Assembly (NCBI GenBank): GCA_029851415.1
Contig: CM056743.1
Coordinates: 2,728,001 to 2,792,000 of the forward strand
Length of the DNA: 64,000 nucleotides
Reading direction: 5' to 3'
DNA from: Eretmocerus hayati
Taxonomy: Eukaryota; Arthropoda; Insecta; Hymenoptera; Aphelinidae
Shown here piece by piece: positions 11,731-24,285 of the stretch. Under the pieces are notes generated by a model, which saw nothing but the letters and a program-made list of their open reading frames with translations, was not told the DNA's origin and did not search any database. Each line of letters opens with the position of its first letter. Position 1 is the stretch's first letter. The position numbers and the translations under genes were made by a program.

Positions 11731-13224
11731 TTACCGTCTTCACTACTGTGATGAGTCTTACCGGTGTGGCCTACGATTTTCCAAAGTTCAATTCCTAGTG
11801 ATTCGTGTTTGCTTGAAGAATATAATCGATATCAGTTTACCAAGAGCCTAAATAATGAGTCAAAAAAGATTAGCCGCAGGCGAGGGTCAGAATAATCACA
11901 ATGATGCGAAAGATACGTTTTTCTCCCGTATTGAACTATATTCTCTGTTGAACTCCGAGCTCTGAGTTAATTTCGATAAGCTGTGCTCAAAATATGTACA
12001 TTTTTAAGTACATTCAATATTGTATCAGATTGTTGTAAAACAAAATCCTTGGAATGTTTTATTTTTGTTTTTTGAAAGACCTTAGAAAGTCCTTCAGTAC
12101 TTCACAGAGAGAGATTGATAAATACCCTGAATTACATCCATGGGAGAAACAGGAGTGAGATCATGACCAACGAAAAATTACAAAAAGCCGCCTTCACAGT
12201 AAACCGTGTTGATTTTTGTCAATCAACTCATATCTATCAGACTCGATACCGGTGTAGATTCAGCTGAATATCATAACTGCGATGCAAAGGGGAGCTCAGA
12301 ATATGCAAATTTTTTCACCGCCCGCGTTTGATTAGTAAATCATCGATCGATCTTGTGACGATTAGCTCGGCTCATTTGCCTTGCTCAACCGTGGCAGGTA
12401 TACCTGTAGCTAGCCGATTGACATGCGAATTATCTGTATAAGGCTACTCTGATGTCAAGGAAAAAGCGTCAGGGCGAATTAATTGACGAGAATGTAAACC
12501 TCGCGAGAAGATGGATTCGGTGTACTGATCAGACGTCACCAGGACAATTACTAAATATCTTCATCGATTGTGACTTTTGAGATTGTTGTGACATAGGTAA
12601 ATCGCGAGAGTCGTTTAATATTTCGCGCAAGTTTTGAGCCGAATGATGAAAATATTTTTGGAATCCCATCTTATCGTTTTTATCGATAATCAATCCAGCA
12701 CTTGATCAAAGATATTTTCTGATTTTGAATGACATGAGGATTGATTCGCTACTCGCAGATTTGACCGTAGCGATGCTATAAACTTGAGGCTAATGTCACG
12801 CGGGGCGTGAAATAACGAAGGCCGTCAGTTCGAATGTCAATCGAAGCATCAACAGTTCGTTTAATCGTATTAGACTCTAAAAACTGCTAAGTATTGAATT
12901 CCAGGTACCGAGAAGTGATATTTGACAGTTTCTCAAGAGGTCTCAATGCATTGGACCGCTTGCTCACGTGACCACCGAATATGATAAATGATTGAGGGAA
13001 TCGAGTTATTCTGACAATATTTCTACGGAGATTTAACCGAAGTTTAAATTCTTTATTCAGGGTTAAGAAATATGAGATTAGACGCTCGCGAATTTTGAAA
13101 AATTATCGTCTGGTTAAACAATTTTATTCTTTCCGAGCGATTTGCAAGTAAATAATTTTAAAGAGTTTTGAGTAATTTTCCGCGACACCGCTGGCTTTTG
13201 ATTTATTTCCTCCGTAATTATAGT
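11731..13224. other. Intergenic DNA, nothing recognised
   Basis: AT-rich sequence with short open frames only. I see no exon, RNA gene or repeat structure that I can support. Confidence 0.4.
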
Positions 13225-14055
13225 ACCGTCAAATTGGGTAATTTTGGTACGATTTCGGTACTCTTTATCTTGTTCAGTTCGGCATCTCAACGTATTTCCA
13301 CAAAACCTACCCCAACTAGTGGTCAGTCGAAAGCTTACAGTCTCAGCTTTTGATTGACGAGCTACTAAGTTCAATTTAATGAGTCCAGCAGTTTTGTAAG
13401 TGTACCAAAGTACACCCGACTGGGCAACTTTGGTACACTTACAAAATATTTCAACTCTATTACCCACCACCACGAGAGTGAATTAATTTTAATCGTTCAG
13501 AAGTCTTATTTTAAGCTGTTTGAAACATTTTAAAACCTCATAGACCATCAATCGACTCAAGATGAGATAAAAAGAAGCTGTCATAGGAAGTTGTACTGGA
13601 GTTAACCCTATTCTCATGCTTCTTACGTAGAGTGGAGTAACTTTGGTACATTTTTTCATGGTTTTTTCCTCTGTTTTTCATTCATTAAAATTCCGAATGC
13701 TCCAAGTACCCCAACGTAACGATGGTTTTTTCAATATGGAGATATATGTGGTGAAAATGTAGCATTATACACCCGTAGTTCATTCCGGAACACTTCTTGC
13801 CAGGCATACTAACTCGACCACTCGCGTATCGGTGCTAAATCAACCTTTTTGGAAAAAAACTTCAATAAACGACTACAACCATTCACACGGGATCTACGGT
13901 GGCTCAACACATTGTTTATGTGTGTGCCAAGAAAGGAGAATAGGTTTCAGAGCGATAGAATTATCATCTACCTTGCCGAACGCAGCCCTGAAAGTCATTT
14001 TTCAGGGGTGTACCAAAGTTGCACCCATTGTACCAAAGTTACCCAATTTGACGGT
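13225..14055. mobile_element. 831-bp non-autonomous DNA element with ACCGTCAAATTGGGTAA termini
   Basis: The left end ACCGTCAAATTGGGTAATTT is matched by the inverted right end (TTACCCAATTTGACGGT, 14039-14055). Six TTTGGTAC words (13243, 13402, 13429, 13642, 14010 and 14030, either orientation) cluster near the ends. One pair forms a perfect 16-bp hairpin GTAAGTGTACCAAAGT at 13396-13411 with 13427-13442. Such subterminal repeats are typical transposase-binding arrays. No clear target duplication or coding capacity is visible, so the superfamily is unassigned. Confidence 0.65.
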
Positions 14056-17002
14056 TTCTGTTATTGTTTAATCATTACGCGTTATTCGGATGGGAAAAAT
14101 GGTTCTTTCCATTTGTACTAGACTATTTTTTGTAATTTTAACGAGTTTTTGGATCAGGTAGTAATTTTGACTGACTATAAAATCAACGAGATACGATAAA
14201 AGTGGGCCTTTACCAATAATATGAGTGAAGCATGTCAATAAAACGATTTTTGCCAAAGATAACGGATGGCTGCTCAATTTTCATATATTTTACAAAAAGA
14301 TGATTCAGGAGACTATTGAAATTTAAAATTTTCTCTTGGCAAGAACAGTTTCGTATCATTTTGCTCGTTGAATGCGCTCTACAATTGTTCTACCAAAGGA
14401 AAGTAATTATTTTCCTGGTTTCAAATAATCTTGACTCTACAGTTTCTATCTTGACTTAGAGATCCTGTCAAACAAAATCAGATGATAATGAAATCCCAAG
14501 CTTATTCCTTTCACCTAGACATTCTGAATCCCACGCATCCAGTCACGAGTTTTCGTTCACTAGTTTTTGTACTCAACATTGCGCAAAAATGATTATAATT
14601 GATGAATGCAAACGCTGAAAAAATACTCAGAAAGCACAAAAAGCACACCCATAATCCTGTGAAAAGATTGATTTGAGGGAGGTCCTTCAAAACGTTGTCA
14701 CACATAGTTAAGAGACCGGTATTACGGGAGTGTTAATTTATTCATTCTGTGCTAATGAAACAAATTGCAGGAAGACTCGCGAGTCAATTGTCGCTCAAGT
14801 CTCGAATCAAAAGAGTTAGTAGTTTCTTAAACATTATTTTCACGGTCAGATAATGGAGGGATGATCATTTTATATTTCTGAGTAAAATATACGCATCACT
14901 GAATTTTGATCAAGATTGGGAATAAACAATCAGCTATGAACTATTGATCTGATGATGGGCTGCAAGCTGAATTTCAAGATTTCAACAACGCATTTCTGCG
15001 TATGGAATATTTTTTTGTACGTGAATTTTTCCGACTCAAATAAAAATGCAGATAATGCGATTTTTTTATTAGGGTTCTTATACAAGTGTTTTCGGGAGCT
15101 CAATGCGAATTGTGATAATGAATACCCCTCTGGAAAATCATGTTTGTTACCATCGAAATTCTATTATGCTACTCCTATTCCAAAGCCTTAAAACAATTTG
15201 CATGCCTCTCGTTCTCTTATTGACACTGTAAATGTCAGAACAAATTGAGCTAGCTAGAGAAACTAATCCAAGGTCACCTATATGAATATTATTTTCTGCA
15301 AAAAGTTGAAGAAGGTCTATAAGAGACAATTTTTTTCTTCAATTTTATCTCGCAAGTTTTTCTAATGAGGAGAATTCCTTGTGGTTATGGGAAAATTGAA
15401 TTATTCAAGAAAAATTACTTAGACGAATACGGTTTGGTGCGAACGAGGAAAATTATGCAATGGTTCATTAGCAATCCAGATGCGGTCGTTCACAATGAAT
15501 AAACCATTTGAGAATTGAATTAAATTCCAGACTCTATATGAGCTAAGTTGTATTTGATTGGATCTTATTTAATTTTTTAGATAAAAAGTTTACTACTCTT
15601 TTTTGTCAATAAAATGTAGATTTTGAAACGAGTACTTTGGTTTATGCTTCACAAATCTCTCAAGGTTTTCTTGCTTAGGAATATGTGCCTTTGTGAAAAA
15701 TTTTTCTACGCAAAAATTCTCCAAAAGCACTTGGCTTTCTATCACGAGAAGCAAGCCCGGTTAAATTGTCCCCAAAACATCGAATTTTTTCCAGATAAAA
15801 CAGAAGAATAAACTCAAGTATTTGATGCAGAAATTGGTTGAGTACCTTCAACTCGATTACATTACATATTGAGTAACCTCGACCTGTCCAAAATTTATGA
15901 AGAAATGATGACTGTGCCATTCGGTTTTCATTTATTGTTTTCTTTTAAGATTATACAAAATGAAGAAGACATTCAAACACTACTCTTGATGGGAAGTATT
16001 TCTCTGGAAAATTAGAAGATTTTTTACGCGTAAAAAACTTTGATGGATTCTGAACAAACCTAATATGTCAATCAAATCTGATTATGTTTCGCTATTTAAA
16101 AAAATTTAGCGCATTATTCATTCTATCATATGTATGCTGATTCAATGGAAAATTTTCGATAAGTATTCCATAAATATCCCTCGATACTTCATTTAAACAA
16201 CTATCTATTCTCTATACAAATTTCTTAATCTAAACTCGTATACCGCAGATAGCCAATTGTGGGCATTGAATCGACGACGCGGAATGATTAACTCGTGCGT
16301 GCGATTGCGGGACTTGAGGTTTGGTTGTTATTGAGATGGATGGCTTTCCTTCTATGATCATTCGTGCAAATTGCAATATCGCCCAAAGAAGAATCCCGAT
16401 ATCATTCATCGTTTCAAAGAAAATCGCATGCGATTTTTTATTGGTATGAGCGTAGACAAACCGTTGAAAAATTGGATTAAAATATCGCCCATATGCAGTA
16501 ATACTTATCTCAGCTCTGCGTATTTAATGAAACAACGTTCGCATTGTATCCGAATTGGAATATTGAACAATTGGGCATTCACTTCTTATTTAATAGTCAT
16601 ATCTTGATAATTTATAAAGCCCCTCAAATTGACTCACACGTGATCTCTCATATGAGTTTTGTACTTTTTTGAACTTGATAAAGTGAAATATTTCTCTCTA
16701 GTAGTATTTTTAGAATATCATCGAATCACAAGACAAAAATATTTTCAAATTAAATTATACTCATAGGAGTAGTATTCAACCAAGCAAAAACCCTCACCTG
16801 GAATCATTACTTGCACAATGTAACTCCAACGTGATTTTCAGATACGATATTAAAAAAGTCAACCAATGTTGCTAAGATGTTTCCAAATGAACTTATTTGA
16901 CCAGGGCTCCTTCTCATTAAATTAATGACTAAAATTAGAAATAGTATAAGGATAAAATGAAATAACCAATGAAATAATCATTATTATTTGTTGAATTTTC
17001 AG
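14056..17002. other. Upstream region or 5' intron of the serine protease
   Basis: No recognisable exon. The protease gene must begin somewhere to the left of 17003, since that exon opens at a splice acceptor (GAATTTTCAG). A short frame at 14952 (MMGCKLNFKISTTHFCVWN) runs into GTACGTGA and is only weakly signal-peptide-like, so I did not accept it. Confidence 0.35.
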
Positions 17003-20000
17003 ATTCCTGATAGAGAAAGAAGAACGCCACATTCCTCAAAAAAACAACGCTCCAATGTTCACAATCCAGAGAACGGTGAGTCCCGATCCATATTCACTCA
17101 AAAAGAATTAAAGCTTCTTGAAAACAAAATGGTAACTGCGATATCTTAGAATCTTGATCAAAATTTTGAGAAAGCTTTATGCAATTTTACGTGCAGCATA
17201 GCAAAACCATTGAACTAATGATATTCGTATCTAATTTTAGAGACATTAGAGCTCGTCGGATTCACCGATTGGAGTGACTGGTCTGTATGTGATAGATATT
17301 GCTACCAGAATCGCATTAGAAGATGTCGGTCAGAAGGCAAATGCGGAAGTACAATTCTTCGAGTACGTATACAGATCGCAGGTCATTCATCCACATCATC
17401 TCAAGATTATTCCCAAATCAAGAATTCATGTTCATGTTTTTTAGGAGGAGCGATTATGCGTTCACGGAAGAGAACGACGCAGGGCAAGCTGCAGGCAGCA
17501 TCAACAGAGACTGACACGTCGAAAAACTCGACAATTCCGAATTGTAAGAATTCCAGAAGAAGCAAAACCTCGACATGGACGAGGTAAAAATAAAGGAATT
17601 GACGAAGATTGGTTCTCTGGACATTATGGAAAATGGAGCAAGTGGTCTCCGTGTACCAAGTCCTGCACAACACAGAGATACAGGTGATTCCCAAATTTGC
17701 GAAAAATTTTCTTCTATATAACTTGATCATATCTTTGCACATACTTACATGATGTACTCGTGTTTCAATCACGTTTCAATACAGATGGTGTCGTATACCC
17801 GGGCTATGTTGGAAAGATGTGATTCGTCAAAGTGCCTATTGCTACGTTGATGGTAGCTATTGTCAAAAATGGATCCGACGTAGGATTCGTGACAACCGCG
17901 ACGATTTCGATTATGGTGAGTACACTCTATGCATTGAACATTTTTTTGAGTATCCGATGGCAATAGTATCTGACTGACGAGAAAATTTTATTTACAGATT
18001 TGATAGTGGATAAGTATGATCTCAATGTGAATGGTATTGAAAATTCAACTTCATATAAGGATGAAAGTTGGAAGTGTGGTGTATCAAAGAAGAATACAAG
18101 GCTGACATATTTTACAAGAATTATTGGTGGTCGCCCAACGATTCCTGGCAGCTGGCCCTGGCAAGTCGCTGTTTTGAACAGATATGGGGTAAGGGAGCAC
18201 GGTCTGATTTGTATAAATAGATATATTATCACAGGTCAAATTTATAGAGTACATGCGTGAGATAAGTTATCTCAGTGCGCCTTAATTTTGGATATCCAAA
18301 TCATTATTGCAATAGAACTAAAATAAAGAGAAAAATATCAAATGTTTGAACTCATCGCTGATTTTAATTGGACGGCGATTCAATAAGAATCTCATATCAC
18401 AGTGCTCTGTAAGAGGGGTATTATAGGATCAAAAATGGTACCCAAATCTGCGCACGTAGTCATTTTCTACTACTTACTTCGTACGAGTATGATCCCCATG
18501 GGATCAGACCCGAGGCTGATTGATTTTTCGAATGCGCTCAAAAGCGGACTTTTTTTATTTATAACCCGTGGACCGCTTTTCGGCCAATTTGCACATGCGG
18601 GGCGTACCCTTCAAATTCGGCATAATATAACTTCTACATTCTTATAAATTTTTCTATGCAGCTTGACTCATTTAAAAGTTCATTACAAAATGGACAAGAT
18701 GAGATGAAGCAAGTCTGATTTTTTCCACCTCAAACCCAGGGCTCAAACCGGATGCGAACGAGAACAGAGTTACTATCAAAAATTCCAAGCAAATTGGTAT
18801 TTTCACTGATACGCGGGTGGAGGGCGCCCGACTCTTATAAATCCCTCGGCTCCCGGAGTTCCTCAACTAAGCTCGGCTTATTTGGATGATTACGTAAAAA
18901 TCTACAGAATCAAGAAAATAACGTTTCATCTCGTCAATGGGAAACCGAATGCTGCCGGAACCGGTGATACAATCACAAATTACATGTAAACCGGTATTTT
19001 TGCTGATACGCGTTCGGAAGGCATCCCTACGGCTTCTTTCCGACGAGATGAGGCGTTATCTTTTAGATTTTGTAGATTTTTGAGAAATCTTCCAAATGAG
19101 CCGAGCCGAGTTGATGAAGAACTCCGAGATCCGTGGAATCTTTGAGCCGGATGTCTTCCGTACGCGTGTCGGTGAAAATACCAATTTGCTTGTAATTTTT
19201 AATAGTAACTCTGGCTTCACTCGCATTCGATTTGAGGTAGAAAAATCAGGCCTCCCCCATCTTATTTTGTACGTTCTGTAAGGAATTTTTAATCAAGCTC
19301 GATACATAGAATGAGAAGTTATGCCGAATTTGAAATTTTAGGTACGAAGGAGAGATTTGGGTACCATTTTTGATCCTATATTCTCCCTCTTCCCGAGAAT
19401 TGTCCATAAATGCGATCTCAGAAGATTTTAGAAAGAAAGTACTTATTCATTCAAAATAAAATTTACATCAGCGCTTCGAGAGGCGATGAAGCGTGAAAAA
19501 GTTACGAAAAATATCGAAAAATGGAAAAATTGCATTATTATATATTAGAAGATCGATGAGTTATTGCCTCATCTGCCTATCTATCTGATTGTTACAAATC
19601 TCAATATCATTTGAAGTGTAGTCTGTATCGGACGGATTTTGCCGTAATAGTATACGATACCTGACCAATCGCATCCAAGTGTTCTCTTAGAAAACCTAAG
19701 GATCATTGTTTAGTTTGAATGGATGAAAAACCAATTTTTTCAGGAAGCGTTTTGTGGAGGTACTCTGGTCTCTTCACGTTGGGTGCTGACCGCTGCTCAC
19801 TGTGTGAGAAAGAGGCTCTCAGTAAGGATTGGTGAACACAATCTGCTAGTCAAAGAAGGTCCTGAAATCGAATTGAAAGTATGCAAAATTGATTTTAATC
19901 GCTCGAAATTCCCTGCATTCTATTCAATCTAGTCTTTTCTTTATTTTTAGGTGGAATATTCAGTCACTCATCCGAAATATAATGCACACACTGTTGATAA

Positions 20001-21927
20001 TGATGTAGCTCTTCTTCGTTTGCCAATCACCTTAACTCCGTCTGATTCAAGAGGTATCGCCTGTTTGCCGACGCCTTGGCAAAAACTACCAACTGACCAA
20101 CTTTGTACAATTATTGGTTGGGGTAAGGCTAATGCTTCTCACGAGTTTGGCACGGACGTTCTTCATGAAGCTAAAGTGAGTATGATGAAACTTGTTTTGA
20201 ATTGAAATACATGTGAGGGTTTCCATGGAACATTTGACTATTGACTATCTAAAATAAAAAAAAAAATTTTCTCATCGCACACGTTTAAAATGGGTTTCAT
20301 GTGATTCTTATACCTCGAAAACATGTGAAAAAAGTGGTGCCACTCTCTTCCAAGCCGAGGTATCTGGTTCAGAACGAATTGTACGGAATTTCACACTTGA
20401 AACATTCGTGAATCAACTTCAATCGAACAGATTCGATTCAAAACATTGTCTAGACGATCGATACGGATTATATTTTGCCTGACTTGACTTTAAGATGAAT
20501 TTCATCATTGATTTCTCCGAAATTTGATGTAAATTTCCAAAATCGAGTCAAGAGCTATGAGTCTCATTTCAATTTCTAGAATACACTGTGGTGTGTTATT
20601 TTGTTCATTTTTCAGCCGTATACTATGTAAAAATCAAGAAAATCGCGATACCATCACATTTAGCGGCTTATTTAGCTTACCATCCGGATTCAAATATTTC
20701 TCCTCAGCTTCTCACAGAAATACCGATCGACAATTGTAACTCAGAACAGTGCGGTTATATCCCTTTTGCGATGAAGGAAAAAGAGCACAACATTCCAATC
20801 CTGTGCTTTACGTTTCCTGAGTATGCCATCAAAAAATGACCGTTTTGAGAGCCAGTGGCGCGATAACTTTATGAGCTTTGAAGCTTTATAAAATTTGTCC
20901 GGATCAACGCACACTCACAAACCAAACGGGATTCGATTCGTCTTCTTTTCAACTTTGAAAACTCATTGCTAAATTTTCCGTTTTGCACAAGGTATTTCAT
21001 CAATTTCGTAAACAATAGCCAGAAAAAGTTTTCCCACAAAACTCAGTTACATCGATGAATGAGAGTTAATATCATAGCCAAATCAGCGCACACCTCTGAA
21101 TCAAAGATTTTCTCAAAATATGAGATTAGTAGATGGATATATCATTCCACCGAAGTAGTTGAGGCATAGGTATTTTAGTTACAGCCTTATCAATTCAAAA
21201 AATCGCGTTGGTACGTTTGTAAACTACCCAAAAATCATCCTTTGCGGTCTGCTATTGACAAATCAGGATGCGTTTCAACAAAAAAGAATTTAGTCCATAT
21301 TGAATGATGCCAAATACTATAAAATGCCACTCCTGCGCACTCCGAATAGTTCAAAATACTCTTGGAACACTGCAGTAACACAAAAGTTAAAAGTTCCGTG
21401 GAAACTCTCATGTATATTCATCTTTTGAGGAAGATCAGCAGATTCTTTTGGTCTTTATGGAGTGCTGCGGAATTTACTCATGACTTTCAAAGCCAACGCT
21501 GTTGAAAAATTATCCATATCAATTGCGCAACATCAGGACTAAAATTATCAAATTCTTTCAGATTCCAATCGTTGCCGACGAGCTATGCAGAAAAGCTTAC
21601 GTAGATTATAAAATCACTCACAACATGTTTTGTGCATCAAGAGGTAAATGTTTCTCGGATTTATATGGAAGAAATTCAAGCGAGTTATTGTATCATACTA
21701 TAGTTTAAAATTTTGGCAACTCAACAGGAAGATTGGATTCGTGCGCTGGCGATAGTGGTGGCCCTCTACTTTGCAAGGATCCTGAAAAAACTCACCACCC
21801 CTGGACCATTTTTGGAATAACCAGTTTTGGAGAAGGCTGTGGAAAACGCGGTAAATACGGAATTTACGTGCGCCTGTCCAATTACGTCAATTGGATAGTG
21901 AAAGTAACAGAACAAACTGATGCTTAG
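17003..21927 (+). CDS. Trypsin-like serine protease with N-terminal thrombospondin type-1-like modules (5' partial)
   Basis: This is a probable secreted zymogen of the chymotrypsin (S1) family. Nine exons join in phase: 17003-17075, 17241-17362, 17445-17683, 17785-17915, 17998-18188, 19744-19878, 19951-20175, 21562-21643 and 21728-21927, giving 465 residues. The first part has two TSP1-like cores, [14 protein letters not shown] and [14 protein letters not shown], separated by a very basic linker ([20 protein letters not shown]). The catalytic domain starts after Arg at [18 protein letters not shown]. The triad is complete: His in LTAAHC, Asp in DNDVALLRL, Ser in GDSGGP. Asp six residues before the Ser ([10 protein letters not shown]) plus both pocket glycines predict cleavage after Lys/Arg. 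Cys in WKCGV probably tethers the propeptide to the Cys in GIACLP. The signal-peptide exon was not found. A 1.0-kb fold-back element lies in the 18189-19743 intron. An immune or coagulation-like cascade role is inference; the substrate is unknown. Confidence 0.92.
18411..19391. repeat. Fold-back element inside the protease intron
   Basis: TATAGGATCAAAAATGGTAC at 18422 is mirrored at 19361-19380. Inner blocks (TTCAAATTCGGCATAA, GCTCGGCTTATTTGGA, ACCAATTTGC-type segments) pair in inverted order down to a loop at about 18935-19045. Arms are diverged, roughly 75-85% by eye. The left arm has about 160 bp with no counterpart (around 18452-18610), so it was invaded or the right arm lost it. No clear target duplication. 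Confidence 0.75.
20176..21561. other. Long intron of the serine protease
   Basis: Donor AAA|GTGAGT at 20176, acceptor CTTTCAG at 21555-21561. The protease reading frame continues directly across it (VLHEAK then IPIVADELC), so no exon is missing. The open frame at 20588-20839 inside it shows no recognisable homology. Confidence 0.7.
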
Positions 21928-22682
21928 AACTCAATTGGGATAAAATTCGAATATTTTTTATATAGTTAGCCTGATACATCAAAATTGGAATTGTTTTACA
22001 GTGAACAATGGAATCTAGTATTATAGTGAGTATAAAATAAGTTTTCGATAAGTTAGGTTTGGTAGTCAAATGAATGTTTGTTATGGGAAATTGTGATTTT
22101 GAGCTCAACTTTCTTACATGATTCACTAGTTAGACACGATTGAAGCAACGAATCGGATGTTAATTTCCTCAGAGAAGAGTTGTAGAAGTCAGTGGAAGTT
22201 TACAATATATATTTTATACATATTTTTCTATCAATTAAAGCTTAGAGTGAATGAGGAATCATCAGTATTAATTACCTCAACAATTAAACGAACTCCAAAT
22301 ATTATCAAAGGCATTTAATTATTTCAAGAACATAGATTACAAATATTTGAGATAAAAAATTAAGTTTAAAATGCAACACAAGCATAACGAATGTGAGATA
22401 TAATCTGCATGTATGTATGTACGGTAAACAGGTATGGTAAACAGCGATCTTTTAGAAGTTTTATGCGTGCGAGAGCTGCTGCCACCTATCTAAGATAAGG
22501 AAGATTTCCTGCTCTCATCATTGGATCGGCGATGGTGCAGAAGATTGAGAAAGATCCTGAGTCAAGATTAATAGTTCAAGACAAGAGTCGAGGATTGTGC
22601 AATTCGATACTCATTTATCGCCTTCTCGTGTTCAGATCCAGCGGGAAATGTTTTTAAAAAATTTCCCGTACATCTTTGTTCA
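21928..22682. other. Convergent intergenic region (protease 3' end / NudC 3' end)
   Basis: The region holds the 3' UTRs of two convergent genes. Nothing else is recognised. An imperfect repeat, GGTAAACAGGTATGGTAAACAG, occurs at about 22421-22442. Confidence 0.5.
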
Positions 22683-24285
22683 TCAATTGAATTTGCATTT
22701 TGAGAAATCCATCTCAGGATGCTGCTCCATGAATCTGTGAAGTGTTGAGAGATACGTGGATCATTTTATTGAAGTTCGTGAACTATTGATTACGCTCTAG
22801 GACTTGAAGAAAGACAATCCTTACTTTTTAATCACATCTTGTTTCTTTTGTTCGTCAGATGTAGGCAAGCCGAGTTCTTTTTGACGTTGATCGTACATCA
22901 TCTTTTCGACAAGGCCTCTTGTTTCTCCATCAAGATCGGAAAGTTTGCTTGGTTCTGGATTGACTTTCTTTGTACTGATTTGGGGATCACTCGTTACAAC
23001 ATGTGCCCACCACTGCATCTTATTCACCTAAAAACAGACAATTTTTACATTTTTGGTCCAATCTCTAGAGTTAATTCAAAAAGCAAAAAGTCAAATAAGT
23101 AGTATGAATTTCGAGATTCGCGATTGAGTTGTGATACCGTCACAGTCCAATCACGATTCTTGACTGGTATGGAAGTCGACATCCCCAATTGTTTTTCAAG
23201 TTTTATCCAAGAAAATCTCGCGATGGATTAAAACCTAGTACTTACCGTAAATTGGAAAATTCAAGGTGTTTTCGTCTCTTTGTAGGACCGCAATTGGTAT
23301 GAAGTGACGAGACAAGCGGAAGCTCAAAATTTTGGTTATTTCTTAAGGCATCTGATCAAGAGCGCGAAATTTCGGCCGTGATTTCTGATCTTGGAGCTGA
23401 GAGTACTTTGGAAATCTCTTTCATAATGAAAGAGTCAACACATAATTCTTCACCACAAAGTCTACGTACGTAGTTCAAAGCAACCAATTTGTTACTGTGC
23501 GCAGCATCTTGATTGATTAAAACATTCAAAATGATGTGCCCCATTCGAATGACAGGGAAAAAAATTTCGAGCTTGAAGAAAAATATGCAGAAAAAGATAC
23601 TATAAAAATGTTCATTAAAAAAATAGACATAAAAAATTTATTCTCATAAAATAGTCAGGAGATACGACTTCTGTGAAATTCTCGTAAGACCCTTCATCCA
23701 AAAAAAAGGAATGATTTCTCCGAGGGGCAACTGAAAAAGGAACCTAGAATCTGATATGAAGACCAATGACCCATAAGATGAGACTTGATGGTTCAAGGAA
23801 ATGCGCGTAAAAGAACTAACCAATTGATCTGGTTCTCAAAGAATATTCAATTTCTTGGTTCAATTATGACCAAACCAATGAGCATATTATAAGGGATTCT
23901 GCACTGTACCTATCGATCAAGTTTCTATTCTTGTTCAACGTGCCCAATATTATATCCAGAAATGGTTATCATTTCCTTGCTGAGCACACAATTTGGAAAC
24001 ACTAGTGCGGATCACCGGATCGGATGTATGAACGCAATGTGTTATGAAAAGATTATAAAAAAGTACGTAGGTTTTATAGAATTCACTGACCTTTTCGATA
24101 TTGAAGAGTAAAACTTTTCCGTCTTCAATGACCCATGTAGATTCTTCGACCTTAACCTCATGAGGGAACTCGCCGTCAATAATTGGTGGCTGGCCTTTCA
24201 CACCACACTTGAGGTGTTTTTTCGTTATTGAAACTTGGACATCCTTCGGTCGTGCAGTAAAGCTCGTTTTCAGCGGTACTCTCAA
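22683..24285 (-). CDS. nudC: Nuclear migration protein NudC, C-terminal exons (5' partial)
   Basis: NudC is an Hsp90 co-chaperone that stabilises LIS1 and dynein components and acts in nuclear migration and cytokinesis. Three minus-strand exons are clear: 24285-24091, 23027-22825 and 22734-22683, with sound splice sites (GAAAAG|GTCAGT, TTTTAG|GTG, AAAAA|GTAAGG, TCACAG|A) and matching phases, giving 149 residues. The first exon is the CS (p23-like) domain: [50 protein letters not shown]. The second has [26 protein letters not shown] and [19 protein letters not shown]. The last encodes [17 protein letters not shown] and a stop. The acceptor at 24286 (ATTTCAG) shows that more exons exist, but I could not find the N-terminal domain, the Lys/Glu-rich region or the WTQTL motif upstream. 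Either the 5' introns are very long or this is a partial duplicate. Intact frames and splice sites favour a real gene. Confidence 0.93.
23028..24090. other. NudC intron
   Basis: The 1.06-kb intron separates the CS-domain exon from the NKMQWW exon. A 62-codon minus-strand open frame at 23356-23544 lies in it, with no recognisable domain and no fitting splice context. I leave it unannotated. Confidence 0.6.

Noticed and set aside
14952..15020. Possible signal-peptide exon for the serine protease
   Set aside because: Hydrophobicity is weak and the phase to 17003 cannot be confirmed without transcripts.
23356..23544. 62-codon minus-strand frame inside the NudC intron
   Set aside because: The NudC frame joins cleanly across the intron and the peptide resembles no NudC segment.
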